Shown: positions 49,689 to 63,748 of the stretch, piece after piece
Position numbering within the stretch: the first letter of the stretch is position 1
Layout: every line of letters starts with the position of its first letter
Assembly: GCF_052324685.1 (NCBI RefSeq)
Contig: NC_135211.1
Location: 17,558,324 to 17,622,323 of the forward strand
DNA length: 64,000 bases
Source: Brachyhypopomus gauderio
Taxonomy: Eukaryota; Chordata; Actinopteri; Gymnotiformes; Hypopomidae
Direction of reading: 5' to 3'
Position numbers and translations under genes: made by a program
The notes under the pieces: generated by a model
Told to the model about the DNA's origin: nothing
Databases searched by the model: none
The model's input: only the letters and a program-made list of their open reading frames with translations

Positions 49689-50784
49689 TGGTAGAGCGTC
49701 TCTAATGTAATCCCCTTCTTTAAATGGCCCTGTTATTTATAAATACTGTATATTTTGATTCAGTTCTGTAATGTGTAATGATACCTGTCTTGATGTAAAC
49801 TTGGGCAACATCCTTGCGTGGTTCAGGTTTACCCTGTTTGAGAACAGCATGGACTGGTGTGTCCTCCTTGGTTTAGGAATATGAAATCTTTAACGTCTAC
49901 ATCACAACACGGTCCAAATTTTGTGGTACTAAGACACTCTGTTATCTCATCGTACCATTAAGAATAATGCATCCCACCCCATTTTGGTGTGTGTATGTAT
50001 TGAAACCCCATCTGTCATCTGTGTGCACTTCTTACAGTGTGCTGACAACTCCTAATCTTTCAGATGCAGGTCCTGGGATCATGTATATGCTTTTCACTGA
50101 GCACAAGCCCTCACAGTAATCAGAATGAGTGATTTAGTGCCCCAGAGATGCATGAACTTGAAACATTCCATTTTTATTTGTCTGTGCATAGCTGGCTAAT
50201 TGTACCAAATCATTTTTCATTTTCAAGTTCAAAAGTCTTTTAAAGAACCAGATCCATTTCTTTAAGACATATTGGTCCCTTCACAATCACCTTCAGAGTT
50301 CAGTCTTACTCAAATAGTGTGAGTATAGAGACCGTATTAGAGATGTGGAGGCAGGGAGGGTTCAGTGCAACAAATGTGTTTATATGGAGTGTTCTTAATT
50401 CTGTGTGGAAACTTAAAATGTGTGAATTGTGTGCATCCTTTTTTTTCTTGTAAATTAACGTTGAAATAGTACAAGGCTAACTTATGGTGTAGATCAGATT
50501 TTATGAATGAGAGTCAAATGTGAAATATGAATCTATCTGGACGTCAGAAAGACCTTTCAGGCATATCATGTAAAAATATTGTATTGCTGTCACCATCTTG
50601 CTTGTGTTTTGTGTTGTATATGCAAATATATATACAGTATATTATATGGGTTATTTTGTCTGAATCATAAATGCATCTTATCATCGACTAGATAAATGAC
50701 GTACTTAAATAAAAGGCATTTTTGTTGGTGCATTTTAAGATCTTGTACAAAAGTATTAAGACATATAAAAATCTTATAAATAAA
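49689..50784 (+). other. atp6v0d1: atp6v0d1 3' untranslated region
   Basis: About 1.1 kb of AT-rich, non-repetitive sequence after the TAA stop, ending in two polyadenylation signals. The transcript end is inferred from those signals. Confidence 0.6.
50708..50784 (+). promoter_or_regulatory. polyadenylation signals of atp6v0d1
   Basis: AATAAA at 50708-50713 and again at 50779-50784, both followed by T- or GT-bearing sequence. Confidence 0.6.
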
Positions 50785-53700
50785 CTTATGTATAGTAAAG
50801 TACTAATAAATTTAATGGCGGCACCAATGAGCATTTACCAGCAGAGGGAGCTACTGGCACACTAATATTTATTTGACTTAAATCTCTTGATAATATATAT
50901 GAGAAAATGTGGAGATATCTTGATGCCAGTGCCTGTTTTTTGCTTTTATCTAAACATAAGTCATAGTCCTCACCCATAAGGATTTTGTGAAAACTAATAT
51001 GGCTTAATTGTTCTGAGAAAGCAATGTTTCTGAGAAAGACGTCTGTGGTTAGGATCAAAAGTACAGGTTGCTTCATGTTTCTGTCTTAAGTTCTATTGTC
51101 TAGTAACAAGACAGTAGTGTTTCAATTAAGAAAGCTTGGAATATTGCTTGTGCACAGGAGTCTCCAGGCAGTCCCTGGATTGTGTGCTTGGCATGTGTCA
51201 GCAGTGGGCTGTGAGGACAGCACACGCACCGCGCCAGTTGGCTGCCAAGGGGATGTCTGTTGCCATAATTATGAAAACTGTTTCTCTGCTTGTCTCTATA
51301 GTGCCAAGACAGAACCTGTACCCTTCACCTAATCTTTCACAACAAGGGCTGTTCTTTTGAAACAAACCGAGGTTTGTTTGCCACAGGTGGACTGCTGGTA
51401 GATATTTATGTTAATGATTGGTATGAGGTTAGAAAGCCCTAGCTTAGTGCAGAAGCTCTCAGTCTAGTCTGGGGCCCAGTCTTCAACGATGGACCTGTCA
51501 CAGGTGGAAATTACCTAACCTCTAGCTCTCAGAGTGTGAGCAGATATTTTTGAACCCACACCTTCTCTCACTGAGACTACCTTCTTTCACTGTGCTAAAT
51601 CATTAAGGATTTGGGCATTGTTAAAAAAAACTCCTTCAATTAAAGCAAGCAATACTGGCAAGCAATGTTTAAAAAAAAAAGTCATGTGGATTACGTATTT
51701 ATAACACAAGTGTTTGTCCTCCCTGGGGATCAGCCCCATGACCTTGGTGTTACTAGACCTAACTGATTAGGTTGTGATTTAGGCAAGACATTGCTGGATT
51801 AGTGTGGAGAATTTACCATCACATTAAGAATTCTGCTTTGCGTGTCCGTGAAGCCTTCACTCATGAGGGGGGGAAGGACAAATGAGGAGACTGATCCAGC
51901 TGCTCACCTGCTGCCCTAAATGAATTAGTAGCAGGCCAGGACATTAGAACAGACTATCATTAGTTCATTAGAGTCTGTATGTGAATACAGAATGAACTTG
52001 GAGTGTTTGTAGTGAAGTGAGTCATAATGTTCTGTTTGTGCATTGGATGGAAGCCTCTTTACAAAAGCATTTCTAAATCCACACGTACAGATTATACAGG
52101 TTGAAATTGTATTGTGGTGGTTTAAACACATAATAAAGCATGAAACCTGAAGCATGAACTGGAGGAAACGGCTTGTGTACAGAGCAGATCACCAAGAACA
52201 ACGCTGCAAAAGTCTTTCATGCATTTTATTAGAGAAATCTGTCCATGAAAAACGTATTGCACTCCTGCTATCCACAAATGTTTCATGTGTCTGTTAAAAT
52301 GTGAGCTATCAACATAAAAGATTAACCATCAAACGTGAGTTCGGTTTGAGTCGTTTTTAAAGTAACAGGTTTGTTACATAAGGTACTCTGCTAATGACTC
52401 TACTGTGGCATAACAGTGCAGCACAACTCTTTGTGCTAGCACATGCAGCACAAGGCGTGCTACACTGAGCCTGATCACTGGGAGATACGCACGTTTCCTA
52501 TTATAAAAGGGACATTCACTGTCCTCTAGTCACATTCAGGATTGTTCCCATACAGCACAATGGAGTTTCTTCTACCCCTGAATTACAAATCCCCCATAAT
52601 TAGTGAGGAGCCAGTGATGTCAGGATGACAGAGACGCGTTTGGTATTTTGCTAGAGAAAAAAAAAGCTCACGAGGCTCCACGTGTGTGTGTGTGCATGTA
52701 TGTGTGTGTGTTGCGGGGGAGGGGGAGGGTACATGCCTTTGAAGATCTCTAATTAGATCCATGTATAAAAATAATATTTTAAGTATAAGCTGAGAGTGGT
52801 CATAAAAGATATGTTTAAAGCAACCACTGTAAAGAAAGAATGTAAGCACCTGCACATTGAACTAATTTATGAAGCTTGTGTTTATATTAAAAGTTGCTTC
52901 TCTGATGTTGTTCCTGGGATCTGCTGGAGCCATTCTCCCAGATAGAGGCCGCAGCCCCTAGTGCTCTGATTACCACAGCAACCACCATTGCATTCCACAA
53001 CGTTTCCAGCTCTTCTTCAGACCTTGGTGTTTCTTCAGCTTCTTGTGTTCTTTGTTCCTGATGTTTGTATCACTTGGCATTGCTGTCTATCGCTGCAGCC
53101 ATCTTCTGCTGTTTGTCCATCACTACATCCATCACTACATGTATCACTACAGTATCTTCTGCTGTTTGTCCATCACTACATCTATCACTACAGCCTCTTC
53201 TGCTGTTTGTCCATCACTACTATATCCAGTAGGTTAGACATTACCACTTTATCAGTGTGACTTATGGTTATTCTCCACCACCTTCGAGGGGATGTCCTAG
53301 CTTGAACTCGGGACTTCCAGCCCAGACTCTGAACAGATATTTCAGTATACTGTGCCAGCCATCTGATTATGGAACTCCATCCACACCCTGCCTTCTAGCA
53401 TCTTGTGTTCTGTCAGCATCATCTTTGCCCAGCCTGCATCTGTGCTCCTGCCTGGTGTGCTAGATCCCAGTCTCTACTGATCACATGTTCAGAACTTTTT
53501 CCTCTGCTGCTATGATTTGTGTTTACGTGCTGTCTTTCAATCCAGCCTTTTTCAGCAAGTTGCAGATTTTATTTATGAGACAAAAAGTTCACCCCGTTGT
53601 CTCTCTGCTATGATAGTTTTCCAACTGATGAAATGCAGCAGATTTGCGGTGGTGTTAATTACTAGCCTGCTGCTGAAGCTTGGGTAATGTAGTTCTCATG

Positions 53701-56400
53701 AAGGACGTGGGATTTAGTGGTTCTGTGTGCTCTCTCGTGCATCATGGCTTGTGCAGTGTTCTCTTGTCATCAGGCCTTCTGGTAGCTTGGCCCACTGACA
53801 AAGGGCCATGTTGGCGTGTACTGGGAGAGTCCAGCGAGCACGCTTGGTGGCTCAGCATGGTTGGACTCTCAGGCAGGCTGGGTCGTTCAGATGGGAGCAA
53901 TGGAAGAAAACAAACCGACACGACAGCAAATCAGCTGCCTGAGAGTGGAAATTTAGCCTGGTTCCTGAAGCATTCCTCTTGGCCATGCAAACACAATTTC
54001 CCATTTCATTCCACCAGGACAATGAAGGCTGTACTGAGGATCTGGTGAAGAGATTCAAAGCAAACAGCACTCAAGTACTGCTTCTCTGAGCCTCTGGTGT
54101 TCAGCTTGCTTTGATCAAGGCTGTGGTGTCTGCAGATAAATTCTTCCAACTCGGCACACCTAAGTGTAATTAGTGTACTTTATTAGTTGAGGACTAGTTT
54201 CTTTTTGAGAAATGACATACATGGTTGGATTGACACCTTCAATACACTCCTTTTTAACATAGGCAACTTCCCAATACCTAAAACAATGCAAATTTGACTT
54301 TGTGTACATTGGGTCAAGGTCATACCTGCTTGTCTGCTCCGATGCTTAAAGATATGTCAACAGAAGTTGGAACATCAAAGCAATACATTTATTGTGTTGT
54401 TGTGTTGCTGTAGAAACTACACACCCTCACATACGTCTGTAGCACAGGTCATTGACATGGCATCTCATGACACTTCTACAGCAGCCAATATACCAGAGAA
54501 CTTCCTCATGTCTCAAACTGGGCCCAGCATGTAATGAGTTACTATTTTAAAACATCAGTTGGCCGAGAACGTTCACTCATGGTGGCTACACTTGAAACTT
54601 TTAGTGTCCTTGTTTACTGTAGCCATAATTCCAACCTAGGCAAAAAGGCAAACTATGCATTAAAAAGCAATAAAAACCATCTAATAATTAAAAACCTTTC
54701 ACTGGAAATTCCAGGAGCTCCCAAGACCCCACAACTCACATCTGTTACACAAATAAAAAAAAAAGATCCAATCACAGCATATAGTTCTTAGAAATGAGTG
54801 TTCTGATCTTCCTGGAAGACCCTTCTTTTCAAGCTTGACTTTTTAAACTGAGCATGGCAGATGCTCAAATAATCACTTTCCAGCAACCCACATATTCTCA
54901 AGGGTTTTGAGACGTCACTTTGAGACAAAGTTTGGATGAGCTCAGCTTGATGTGTTGATATAGCTGAGGGTCCTCATCTCTGCTTTGCTTGGAACAGATA
55001 GGTATGCACCGAGGCCCCATACAGGTTTGACACATGGGCCCCCGATTAACCTGCAGCTCACCTGCAAGTATTTTGAGTGTGTGCAGACGCCACGCATCTC
55101 TAATCCACCCACACCATCACGCTGGATCTCATGGACCTCCCCTTCTGGAGACCAAAATGGGAAGTATACTGATGACATTACATGCTAGACTATAACTCGT
55201 AGCGCACATGATGGCCACTGGCAGTTGTGTGACCCTGCTGTGAGGTGACTCTGGACAACACTGCAACACTAATTTATTGGTCCATCTTTAAATGGTGCAA
55301 TCACTTGCTTTTTGCTTTGTTTGTTTTTCCCCTTTGTCTCCTCAATTTGGACCTTTTTTTTTCTTTTTGCCTCTGTGCTTGGCTAAGACTGGCTAAACAT
55401 TTACCTCAGTAGACTACGGACATCATTAATTCAGTCTTTTTCTCAGAATTGGCTTTGTACTGTCTGTCCCTTATTCAGTACAGCTGTCCTGAAATTACAA
55501 ACTTTGGACGTTCTTGCTGATTTAATGGAAATTTTAAGATGTTGTGAGTGGGTCGGTTTGGAAAGCAACATACCCTGTGTGCTCTGCTGTCCCCAACCCC
55601 GTGCTGACCCTGATACGAGCACTCTTACCTAACACTGCACCATGGGAGATTTGGGTCTTTTTTGTTTTGTTTTGGTTTGGTTTATTTGCTTTTGCTTTAC
55701 CAATCTAGCGAGGGGAGGAAGTCGTGACTGAAGTTTTGAGTGGAAATGTGTGGCGTGTGTAGAGGAGCTCTGTGTCTAGGTCACAGTGTCCCGCTGGTCA
55801 GGTGGCCTAGTTCATGTGCATGTCTGAGAATGCTCAGAGCTGATCTTCTCTCTGCTCTGCACTATTTCTCATAGTGGAAATATGACACAGCCCTGCTGTC
55901 CACTCATCTTGTCGCTTTTCTTCCATATTAGTGCACTGTCTTGGCTGTGGAATGCTGCATTCTGGGTAATAACAGAAACTGGATGAGTATGCCTGGTTGG
56001 GATGCTGATCAAACATTTGCAGTGTTCTCAGATCAGTGCACAGACAACAACCTTTGTGATGGAAAATCCTACTGGTTGTATCAATCAGTTATACAACATC
56101 AATGTGTCAATTACTGCTTGTTTAATTGAAATCACCCTTTATATTATAAAATAAACGTATATAAATAAGTGGTTCACTGAAGTCTAAAAGAACAAAGTGT
56201 TAGTGTTAATCACATTTGCAGGCATCTGTCAGATTTTAATATAAGGCCTGGTTTGGTAAAAAATCTGGTTTGGTAGAATTACATTCTGCAGTCCAGATTT
56301 ACTGATATATCGATCTACCCTCCGACCGCCCACCCACCTGCGGTTACATGTTGTTTATTAAGAGCAACGCTGGATGCTGGATCTGAAAAAAGCACTTTAC
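50785..56400. other. intergenic region, no gene recognised
   Basis: Largely unique AT-rich DNA. A short local repeat (catcactacatctatcactac and tctgctgtttgtcc, 53100-53225) is present. ORFs such as the one at 53680-54048 show no known motif. Confidence 0.45.
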
Positions 56401-56408
56401 AGACTGAG

Positions 56409-56527
56409 GTGTGTGTGTATGTGTGTGTGTGTGTGTGTGTGTTATACAGACTTACTGAGGAGTGTGTGTGTTATACAGATCCACTGGGGTGTGAATGTGT
56501 GTGTGCTTGTTATACAGACTTACTGAT

Positions 56528-56567
<40 letters not shown>

Positions 56568-56590
56568 GTGTGTTTGTGTGTGTGTTTTTT
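56409..56590 (+). repeat. interrupted (TG)n microsatellite
   Basis: Several TG runs separated by repeated ttatacagacttactgagg-like spacers, so the array is a compound minisatellite. Confidence 0.9.
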
Positions 56591-58155
56591 ATACAGACCC
56601 ACTGAGGTCTGACAAGATTGTTCTTTAACTTTGAGAAAAACTAAGTCATAACTGCAGAGGAAACTGGGCTCGATCCAAAAGCAATACATACTTAATTAAC
56701 TTCATTAGTGAGATCAACATTCCTAACCACTAAATGTTTGGCACTGCAACCCTGTTCATAGGGCCATGACAGAAAAGCAAGACCATCGTGTTCCCACTCG
56801 GGTCCTTGATTCAAGATAAAGCCATGATGTTGCTAGGCAGCACAGATGCCGAAGAACTGGATGCTCGTTTTCCACTGGGTCAGTGCACCTGCCCAGATCT
56901 GTGCATGTGCTTAGCTGCTGAAACAGTCAACCTGCTTAACACCAGGTCAGGGACCTGAAGCATGTTCTTCTCATCATTTGTTTTCCTCAGACTTCTGTCT
57001 TCCTGAACACTCTGCTCCTTTAAGCAAGCTCAAATCGGGAATTAGCATAACTAGGCTACAGCTAATCAAGACACCTTAATTGGGATGCACATATCAAGGG
57101 AGGTTATCGGCCACAAAAACATGTATAGGGCAGTAAAAGGAAACATGTTGATCACTTGTAATTGGATACCACAGCATGACACTGGAAAGCGATTATTTAA
57201 AAGGTCCAATTTAATATGAACAAGTGAACAATCTATTTTTTTCTTTGTTTTAATGATTTTATACAAAATTCACAGTTGATGTGATTCATAAAGAAACTGG
57301 AATAAATACTCCAATTCATAATAATAATGCTGGTTGGAAAACAAAACATAATGAGATGTATAATGCAACAGAACTACAATTGAACAAAAGGCTACAAAGA
57401 ACAAAAAAGAACAGACTTCCACAGTCCTTGAACAACAATATACCTGTTGGCATATTTTGAAATTGATTGAATAGATCATGTGAGGGAGGGGAGCGCAGAG
57501 GCCAGACATCAGAGCTCAGCTTCACAGTTTCATCTGACTAACATGAGAATTAACAAGCAAAAAACAAGAAACATATTTATCAACTGATAAACAACAGAGA
57601 GCTAGACCATTCTGATGCACCTAAAGCCTGCTATGAAAAGAGTGGCAGGCATACCTCTCTCAGCCTTTAGGGCATGTTAGTCCTGTTTTGACGCTCACAG
57701 GATGTATGAAGGGAATGCAGTGCTTTTGGGAACAAGAGTGTGGTGAGCACACCACCTGGTTCGGAAGACCCGTGAGCTTCCAGAGGAGAGGCTGTCACTG
57801 GAGTTACACTTCAGGGATCTGCACAGGCATGTTAGCCGAGTTGTTGGGAAGTTGTGTAACCTGCACACATGGCCATTTTATCTTTGTGTACTTTGACGGT
57901 ATTTTTAACTAAATAAAAGCTTAGAGAAAGCTAACTGGGCTGCTAAAACAGTTTTGTTATTTCTACCCAAGGCAAATGATGTCGACCATACACTGCAATT
58001 CAATGATCCCTTCAAAAAACAAACTACCAAACAAAACCCCCCTCATATTTACATTATATAGAATACCACAACAACAAATACATTGCCATCAGATCACTAT
58101 GAGTGGATAACGTCAGTGGTCCTATAGCAAGCACATGCAGTGAGATTCATTGGTG

Positions 58156-59774
58156 CTACTCTAGTTGGGTGGTGTTGTTGATGTTGTTGTTGTTGTTGTT
58201 GTTGTTGCTGATATCATTGTTGTTGTGGTTGAGGAGACACAGCCCGTCCTCCTTCCTGAGAGCACGCGGCATCACCTTCTTCTTCAGAAAGAGTCTCTGC
58301 AGAAACTTGTCACTGACAGTGAGCGGCAAATAGCTGTGGACGAAGTACATGAGGCCCACGCCGGGCCCCGCATAGTAACGCACCCGGGGCGTCGGAGACA
58401 GCAATGCCTCCACGATGGTCTTCACCACAGGGCTCAGGTCCTCGTTGGCCATCTGGGCGTAGCTCTGGAACAACTCCTTGGTCTCCAGCATGTACTCCTC
58501 CCCGTACTCCTCCAGCAGGTTTGGGCACAGACTCTGGAGCAGGAGCTGGTGCTGCTTCTCCCAGTACACTGTGTTGCTGCTCTGACCTGAGAACAGTGAA
58601 AGGAGCACATGGCTTTTTTGTGTGTGTTTCTCCGGAATGTTGTTTGTGTCAAGCCAAAAGTGTTGAGCGACAGAATTAGGTCAAGCTGAATACTCTCAGA
58701 TGAGACTCCACAGATCAGAGGGGAATTAACTAATAGGAATGTAAACACAGGTCTAGTACACTTTATCCCTCCACTTCAAAAGGATTTTCCCAGGTTTGCC
58801 TTTGGCAGCACAGCCTGCTGGATCAGCACACAATGAAAAGCCAGTGAAGGCTGCAACATCGCATCTTGTGTTCTGAGACTGCGTAATTCAGTCACGGAAA
58901 AGGCACTGCTTTAATTCCACTTTGCCCCGAATGAAGATGTTGAATTCTTTTAAATTCTGTACCTAATAGTTTAAAAGTACAGGAATACTTAACCTCGATC
59001 TAATAATTTTAACATCGACACCAATTGTAAAGCTACTATTTATTTAGTAGCGTTACTATTTAAATATATACTGTAAATTTGTGTGTCTTTATGTGTTATC
59101 ATGACTGATGTATATGTAATGGTTAAGGACATTTGAAGAATAAAAGCCATTTTACATTTATATTTACGGCATTTGGCAGACGCCCTTATCCAGAGCGACT
59201 TACATTTTTATCTAATTTTTTATACAAGTGAGCAATTGAGGGTTAAGGGCCTTGCTCAGGGGCACCTCAGTCATGGCCTCAGGTCTGAGGATCGAACCCA
59301 CGACCCTCCGGTCACAAGACCAGTTCCTTAACCACCAGGCCATGACTGCCCTACATCCCCCATTTTGGGGGAAGGATTTGTAAAATGTATTATATCACTT
59401 GTTATAAATGACATACAGATCCATATCACATTTAGTCTGATTTCTAATTGCTATTCCAGCTGGGCTGCTGGCCTGTGTGTGTCCCCATCATCAGATCTCC
59501 TGAACGCAGCGTACTTTAGGCCATACAGATATCCAGAGCATGCGGACGTGTCTTCTCACCTGTCTTGAACGCAGAAGGCAAGATGGTGGACACCTTGACA
59601 CCCCAGGGCTCCAACTCGTGACGGAGCGTGTTGATGAGGAGGTTCAGAGCTGCTTTTGAAGCTCCATAGGATGCCAGATACGGGAAGGGCTGCTCACCTG
59701 CATGGGACACGTGCACGTGCACACACACACACACACACACACACGTACACAAGTACACACACACACGTACACAT

Positions 59775-59832
<58 letters not shown>

Positions 59833-61258
59833 ACACAGGGAGAGATGATGAATGATGGAAGGAAGTTGGCACACTACAGTGTCTGGCCAATAAATCCATT
59901 GGCACAGCAGTTCATTTATCCTCTGGTTGCTAGCTGCATAGTTAAATTAATCATTGTTGCATTCATATAAATCCACAATTGTTAGTACTCGTCCCTCGTC
60001 ATTTATTACAGGAGCTGTCTGTTGTACGTCGTGCAAATGGCGTAATCTGCGAGAGAAGACATGCTGAGCTTTTATTTGTGGAAAACCTTCAGAATTAAGG
60101 ACATGTCATTTCCAGTGGCGAGGGGTTTTAATGCTAATGGAAACTGCATTAATGACATGGCTATTTGAATTGACGTTTGTTGCTATGGCAGCAGTGAAGT
60201 TAGGGAACCCAAAGAGGACGAACTGAGCTGCACTCTGGGAACCCTGTGGAATGAATGTGATGATTTCAACATCTGCTCTTTCTGTCTGAACTGGTTTCAC
60301 CTCTTAGAACTTTGCTTGCACAGGTTTTAGAGTTCTTCTGTCCAAAACGTGCTGTTTCTCTGGAAACCTTGGGCCACTACAGATCTGACTCCATCTTTTC
60401 TACAGTACATCGCTAGCATGCAACTGGAATCTTTCTAGCATTTGCCAGAATGTTTGATCTCTGATGTAGAAGGACAGGCACTCTAGCCCTGGATCCACAG
60501 GCATAATAGTGTCGTTGTTAAGCAAAGGGTTCATCTCACACAGAAAGGACAGCAGTGGGTTAGAGGGGAGCAGAACCCGGGCACAGTGCCAGCAACACTC
60601 TCTCTGCGGCACTGTGTGGGGAAAACGAACTCTCACTGCAGCCCGATTACAGGCAGCGGTGTACTATGTAAACATGCGGTTTGGCCTGGGGCACCACGGA
60701 ATGAAAATTTGCCTACTTAATAGTTGAGGGGAAGATCAAAATGTACACAAGGCATGTTGAGCTAATAAGTATGAGAAGCTTATATCAATCAAGTGAGCAG
60801 ATCCGAGAGGCATTTAAAGACATACCTGAAAACAGACTGACTTACGGTAAAATCTCAGGGATAGGTTCTGACAGTAGCTGTTTTTTCTACACAAAATCCT
60901 GCCTCATCAGCCAGCAAGATCCTTCAGATGAAGATATGTTTGTTGAAGATATGTCAGGGCCAGACGCCAGAGCTTTGGGCTTATCTAACTGGTGGAGTGC
61001 TTGGCCCCTGCTCAAACTGGCATGGTGTCAGTGTACAGAGCATGAGAAAAGTGAGCATGGCTCACAGGGAGATAATCACTGAGGCGTCATTGTGATATAA
61101 CGAGATATCAGAAGAAAATGATGCCGATATGGGATCTTATCAGCCTTTCTATTTTTAGCTTCAAAATTCTGCTGGTAACTTCCCAATATATGTCAGTAAT
61201 CCAGCTCTTTAAATGGAATGAGATAATTATTGCCAATATAAAAACATGAGTGATTAAA

Positions 61259-61316
<58 letters not shown>

Positions 61317-62763
61317 CTGAGGGGCTGGAGATGGTTACTATTCGGCCTTTGCTCTGTCTCAGCAGGGGGAGGAAGGCCTTGGTGACTGAGAGGGTCCCGA
61401 AAAAATTCACCTCCATGCAGCCTCTGTAGTTGGACATGAGGGAGAGCTCGGCATCGCCAAAGTTCACGCATACTCCTGCATTGTTCACCAAGGCCCACAG
61501 TCCTGAAACAGAACACAGGCAAAGTCTTCACTCTGTCCGGTCCATGTCAGCATGCTGTGACCCGGTCACCGTGATGTGTGTGGGTGAAGTAGCCACTTGG
61601 GGGCGCTGTTTGCTAGACGGCGTGAATCGCTGCGGTGGCGTTAGGCTCAGGAGCCAGAAAGCTCTGGACTCGCTGCAGTGCTGCAGCATCTCTGTCGTTA
61701 GTGCAGAACAGGCAGATTCACTCGCACGGGTCAATTGTGCAATGTGTATGCTTGCACGTTTCAGCTGTTACACACCAGCTGTTGCATTTATTGTTTTGGG
61801 TTCAGCTCCCTGTATCTCTCCCCACCCATCCACAAACACATGCATTGGCACACACACATACACACATCACCCCATAGTAATACACATTAATACATCTCTG
61901 AATGGTCCTCTGTGACCACATTATTACAGAGGTTTGCAGAGAAGGCAGTCAGTCTTTGCAGAAGACTGCATGCTGGCACTTGCTGGCTCTGGTTCGCTCG
62001 CCAGCCCGTGGATCTGGGGGTTGAAAGGACTGTAGCATATTGGCTCTCTCAGTCCTAACTGTCAGTAATGGCCCCCAGTGGTGCATGCTATCAGATTTTA
62101 CGAACAGACTATTGGCTAATTTATGGCAACATCTGTAGTTATTTTACAACACCTGAGAGAATGGGATAAAATATTCCTCCCTGAAGAGCTGAGACTGGAT
62201 TTCACTTGCCTTTTTAAGAAAAGGACTGTGTGTGGGGGAGTAGAGAGAGAGGGGGGGTGGGGGGGGGGGGGGGGAGAGGGAAAGTCAGCAAAGCCATAAA
62301 AGAAGACGTTTATCTAGACCTGGAACTGACTGAAGTCTTTCCTGCAGATACTGTATCTAATTACTGGGCAGAGACACTCACACACTTAATTATAGCAGTT
62401 GTGCTAGTTATAAATGTACATTGTATGGCAGGTGATTGTGATGTTAGACCTGTTCACAAGAACAAGTTTTTTTTTCTAAATTTGTGTATATATTAAAATA
62501 TATTATTTAATGCTAATCTATGGCATTATGATATAATGTTGTTTTCTTTGGTTTATTTTTAATCATTTTCATAGCCAGCTCAGAAAACCATGGCATGATC
62601 AGTTATGTTCACTATAGTCACCATACACATCCATCTCATTATGCGTTATCATAAAGCTCTATTATTATTTTTTATTCATAAACTATAAAAGCAAAATCAT
62701 GACTAGACAAAAAAGTTTAATAGTCTTTAAAAGCACAGGCCAACAGCTGTAACTTGTTTATGT

Positions 62764-62840
<77 letters not shown>

Positions 62841-63236
62841 TGTGTGTGTGTATGGATGTCTGAGGATGTCTGGGTTAGTGTAGTACAGAGCATGTTACAG
62901 GACTGATATAACGATATAACACATGTCCTTAAGTCACTGTTCCACTCCAGATGAGCAGAGGATCTCTGTGCTGCCTCTATCCACACAGAGACAGGGTTAC
63001 ATTCCTTCATCATGAGCTTGTTTTGGTTTAAAGTATACTGCGATGGGTGCTGATTGGGTGAGAACTAAGCCTACATGGGTTTGACTGTTTAAATAAACAT
63101 CCACTTTGCCCTTTCTTTGGTCTATTATGCTGTGTTCCCTTTACATGTATTTTAAAATACCACAAGATCTAGATATGCTGTTAAAGTATGAGCACTGTGA
63201 ATGTCAAGGACCTTTTCTAGAGTGTGTGATTAGAAG

Positions 63237-63284
<48 letters not shown>

Positions 63285-63485
63285 GTCCTTGCATGACTCC
63301 TGCAATGTAAAGTAGTAGTAGTAGTAGAGAAGTGTGTGTACATGGTGTAAAATTGTCTGCCTTTGAAAAGCTACTCTATGATCGTTTTATGGTCTTGTTA
63401 TTTATACGATGACATCTCTGCAATGGATAAGAAAGGGAGAAACAGAGAATGAGAAAGGGATATTACCGTTAGAGATTACGTGTGT

Positions 63486-63523
<38 letters not shown>

Positions 63524-63736
63524 CTTTCATGCCTAGCTTGGCCTTGGTGCGGAGCAGGGCCCGCTGAACCTGCTGTGGCTGTGTGATGTCCACCTGCAGC
63601 AGCGTGAGGCGATGTGAACACGCACTTATCAGCTGCTTTGCACCGTCGCTTTCCAGGTCGAGCACGGTGGCAAACACCTCAAAGCCCATGGCATCAAGCT
63701 GCTTCGCCGTAGCATGCCCGAAACCCGTGTCACAGC
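58156..63736 (-). CDS. hsd11b2: 11-beta-hydroxysteroid dehydrogenase 2, exons 2-5 (5'-partial)
   Basis: NAD-dependent short-chain dehydrogenase of the ER membrane that oxidises cortisol to cortisone. In fish it also makes 11-ketotestosterone. Exons: 63736-63524, 61502-61317, 59697-59560 and 58586-58156 (stop TAG), all with GT/AG borders and matching phase 1 junctions. Exon 2 has the cofactor loop GCDTGFGHA and the ATVLDL strand. Exon 3 has LVNNAG, the MEVNFFGTL helix and the active-site Ser in TISSPSG. Exon 4 has the catalytic YGASK and PWGVKVS. Exon 5 has [10 protein letters not shown] and the RRYYPG/LMYFIHYYLP-type stretch (here [21 protein letters not shown]). The C-terminus ends in an Asn run (poly-AAC), then TTQLE. 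The first exon, with the membrane segments, lies beyond 64000. HSD17B2 is less likely: the C-terminal YYxGxGxGLMYF block and atp6v0d1 synteny favour hsd11b2. Confidence 0.93.
58168..58230 (-). repeat. coding AAC trinucleotide repeat (poly-Asn) in hsd11b2
   Basis: A (GTT)n run on the plus strand reads AAC codons on the minus strand, adding runs of Asn to the last 25 residues of the enzyme. The catalytic core ends before it. Confidence 0.85.
59155..59352 (-). mobile_element. tRNA-derived SINE in hsd11b2 intron 4
   Basis: Read on the minus strand: an A-box-like tggcctggtggttaaggaac, a B box gggttcgatcc, then gagcaaggcccttaaccctc, then gtaagtcgctctggataagg and gcgtctgccaaatg at the 3' end. These blocks belong to a SINE very widespread in teleosts. 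A decayed sense copy is at 12520-12660. Confidence 0.82.
59719..59830 (+). repeat. (CA)n microsatellite in hsd11b2 intron 3
   Basis: Interrupted CA run with several acacgtacac units, close to the exon 4 acceptor (59698). Confidence 0.95.
61262..61314 (+). repeat. (TG)n touching the hsd11b2 exon 3 donor
   Basis: The minus-strand donor reads G|GTACACACAC: the CA repeat begins two bases after the GT. Confidence 0.95.
62232..62290 (+). repeat. poly-G / GA-rich tract
   Basis: Runs of G (up to about 14) flanked by gagagag. Confidence 0.9.
62765..62851 (+). repeat. (TG)n microsatellite in hsd11b2 intron 2
   Basis: About 87 bp of TG with one TTTG interruption. Confidence 0.97.
63240..63281 (+). 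repeat. (CA)n microsatellite in hsd11b2 intron 2
   Basis: About 42 bp of pure CA. Confidence 0.97.
63480..63522 (+). repeat. (TG)n touching the hsd11b2 exon 2 donor
   Basis: As at exon 3, the minus-strand donor reads G|GTACACAC and runs straight into the dinucleotide repeat. Confidence 0.95.
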
Positions 63737-63748
63737 CTTCAGCCAGGG

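Noticed and set aside
53680..54048. 122-codon plus-strand ORF
   Set aside because: No recognisable domain, codon pattern or splice sites; ORFs of this size are expected by chance in 64 kb.
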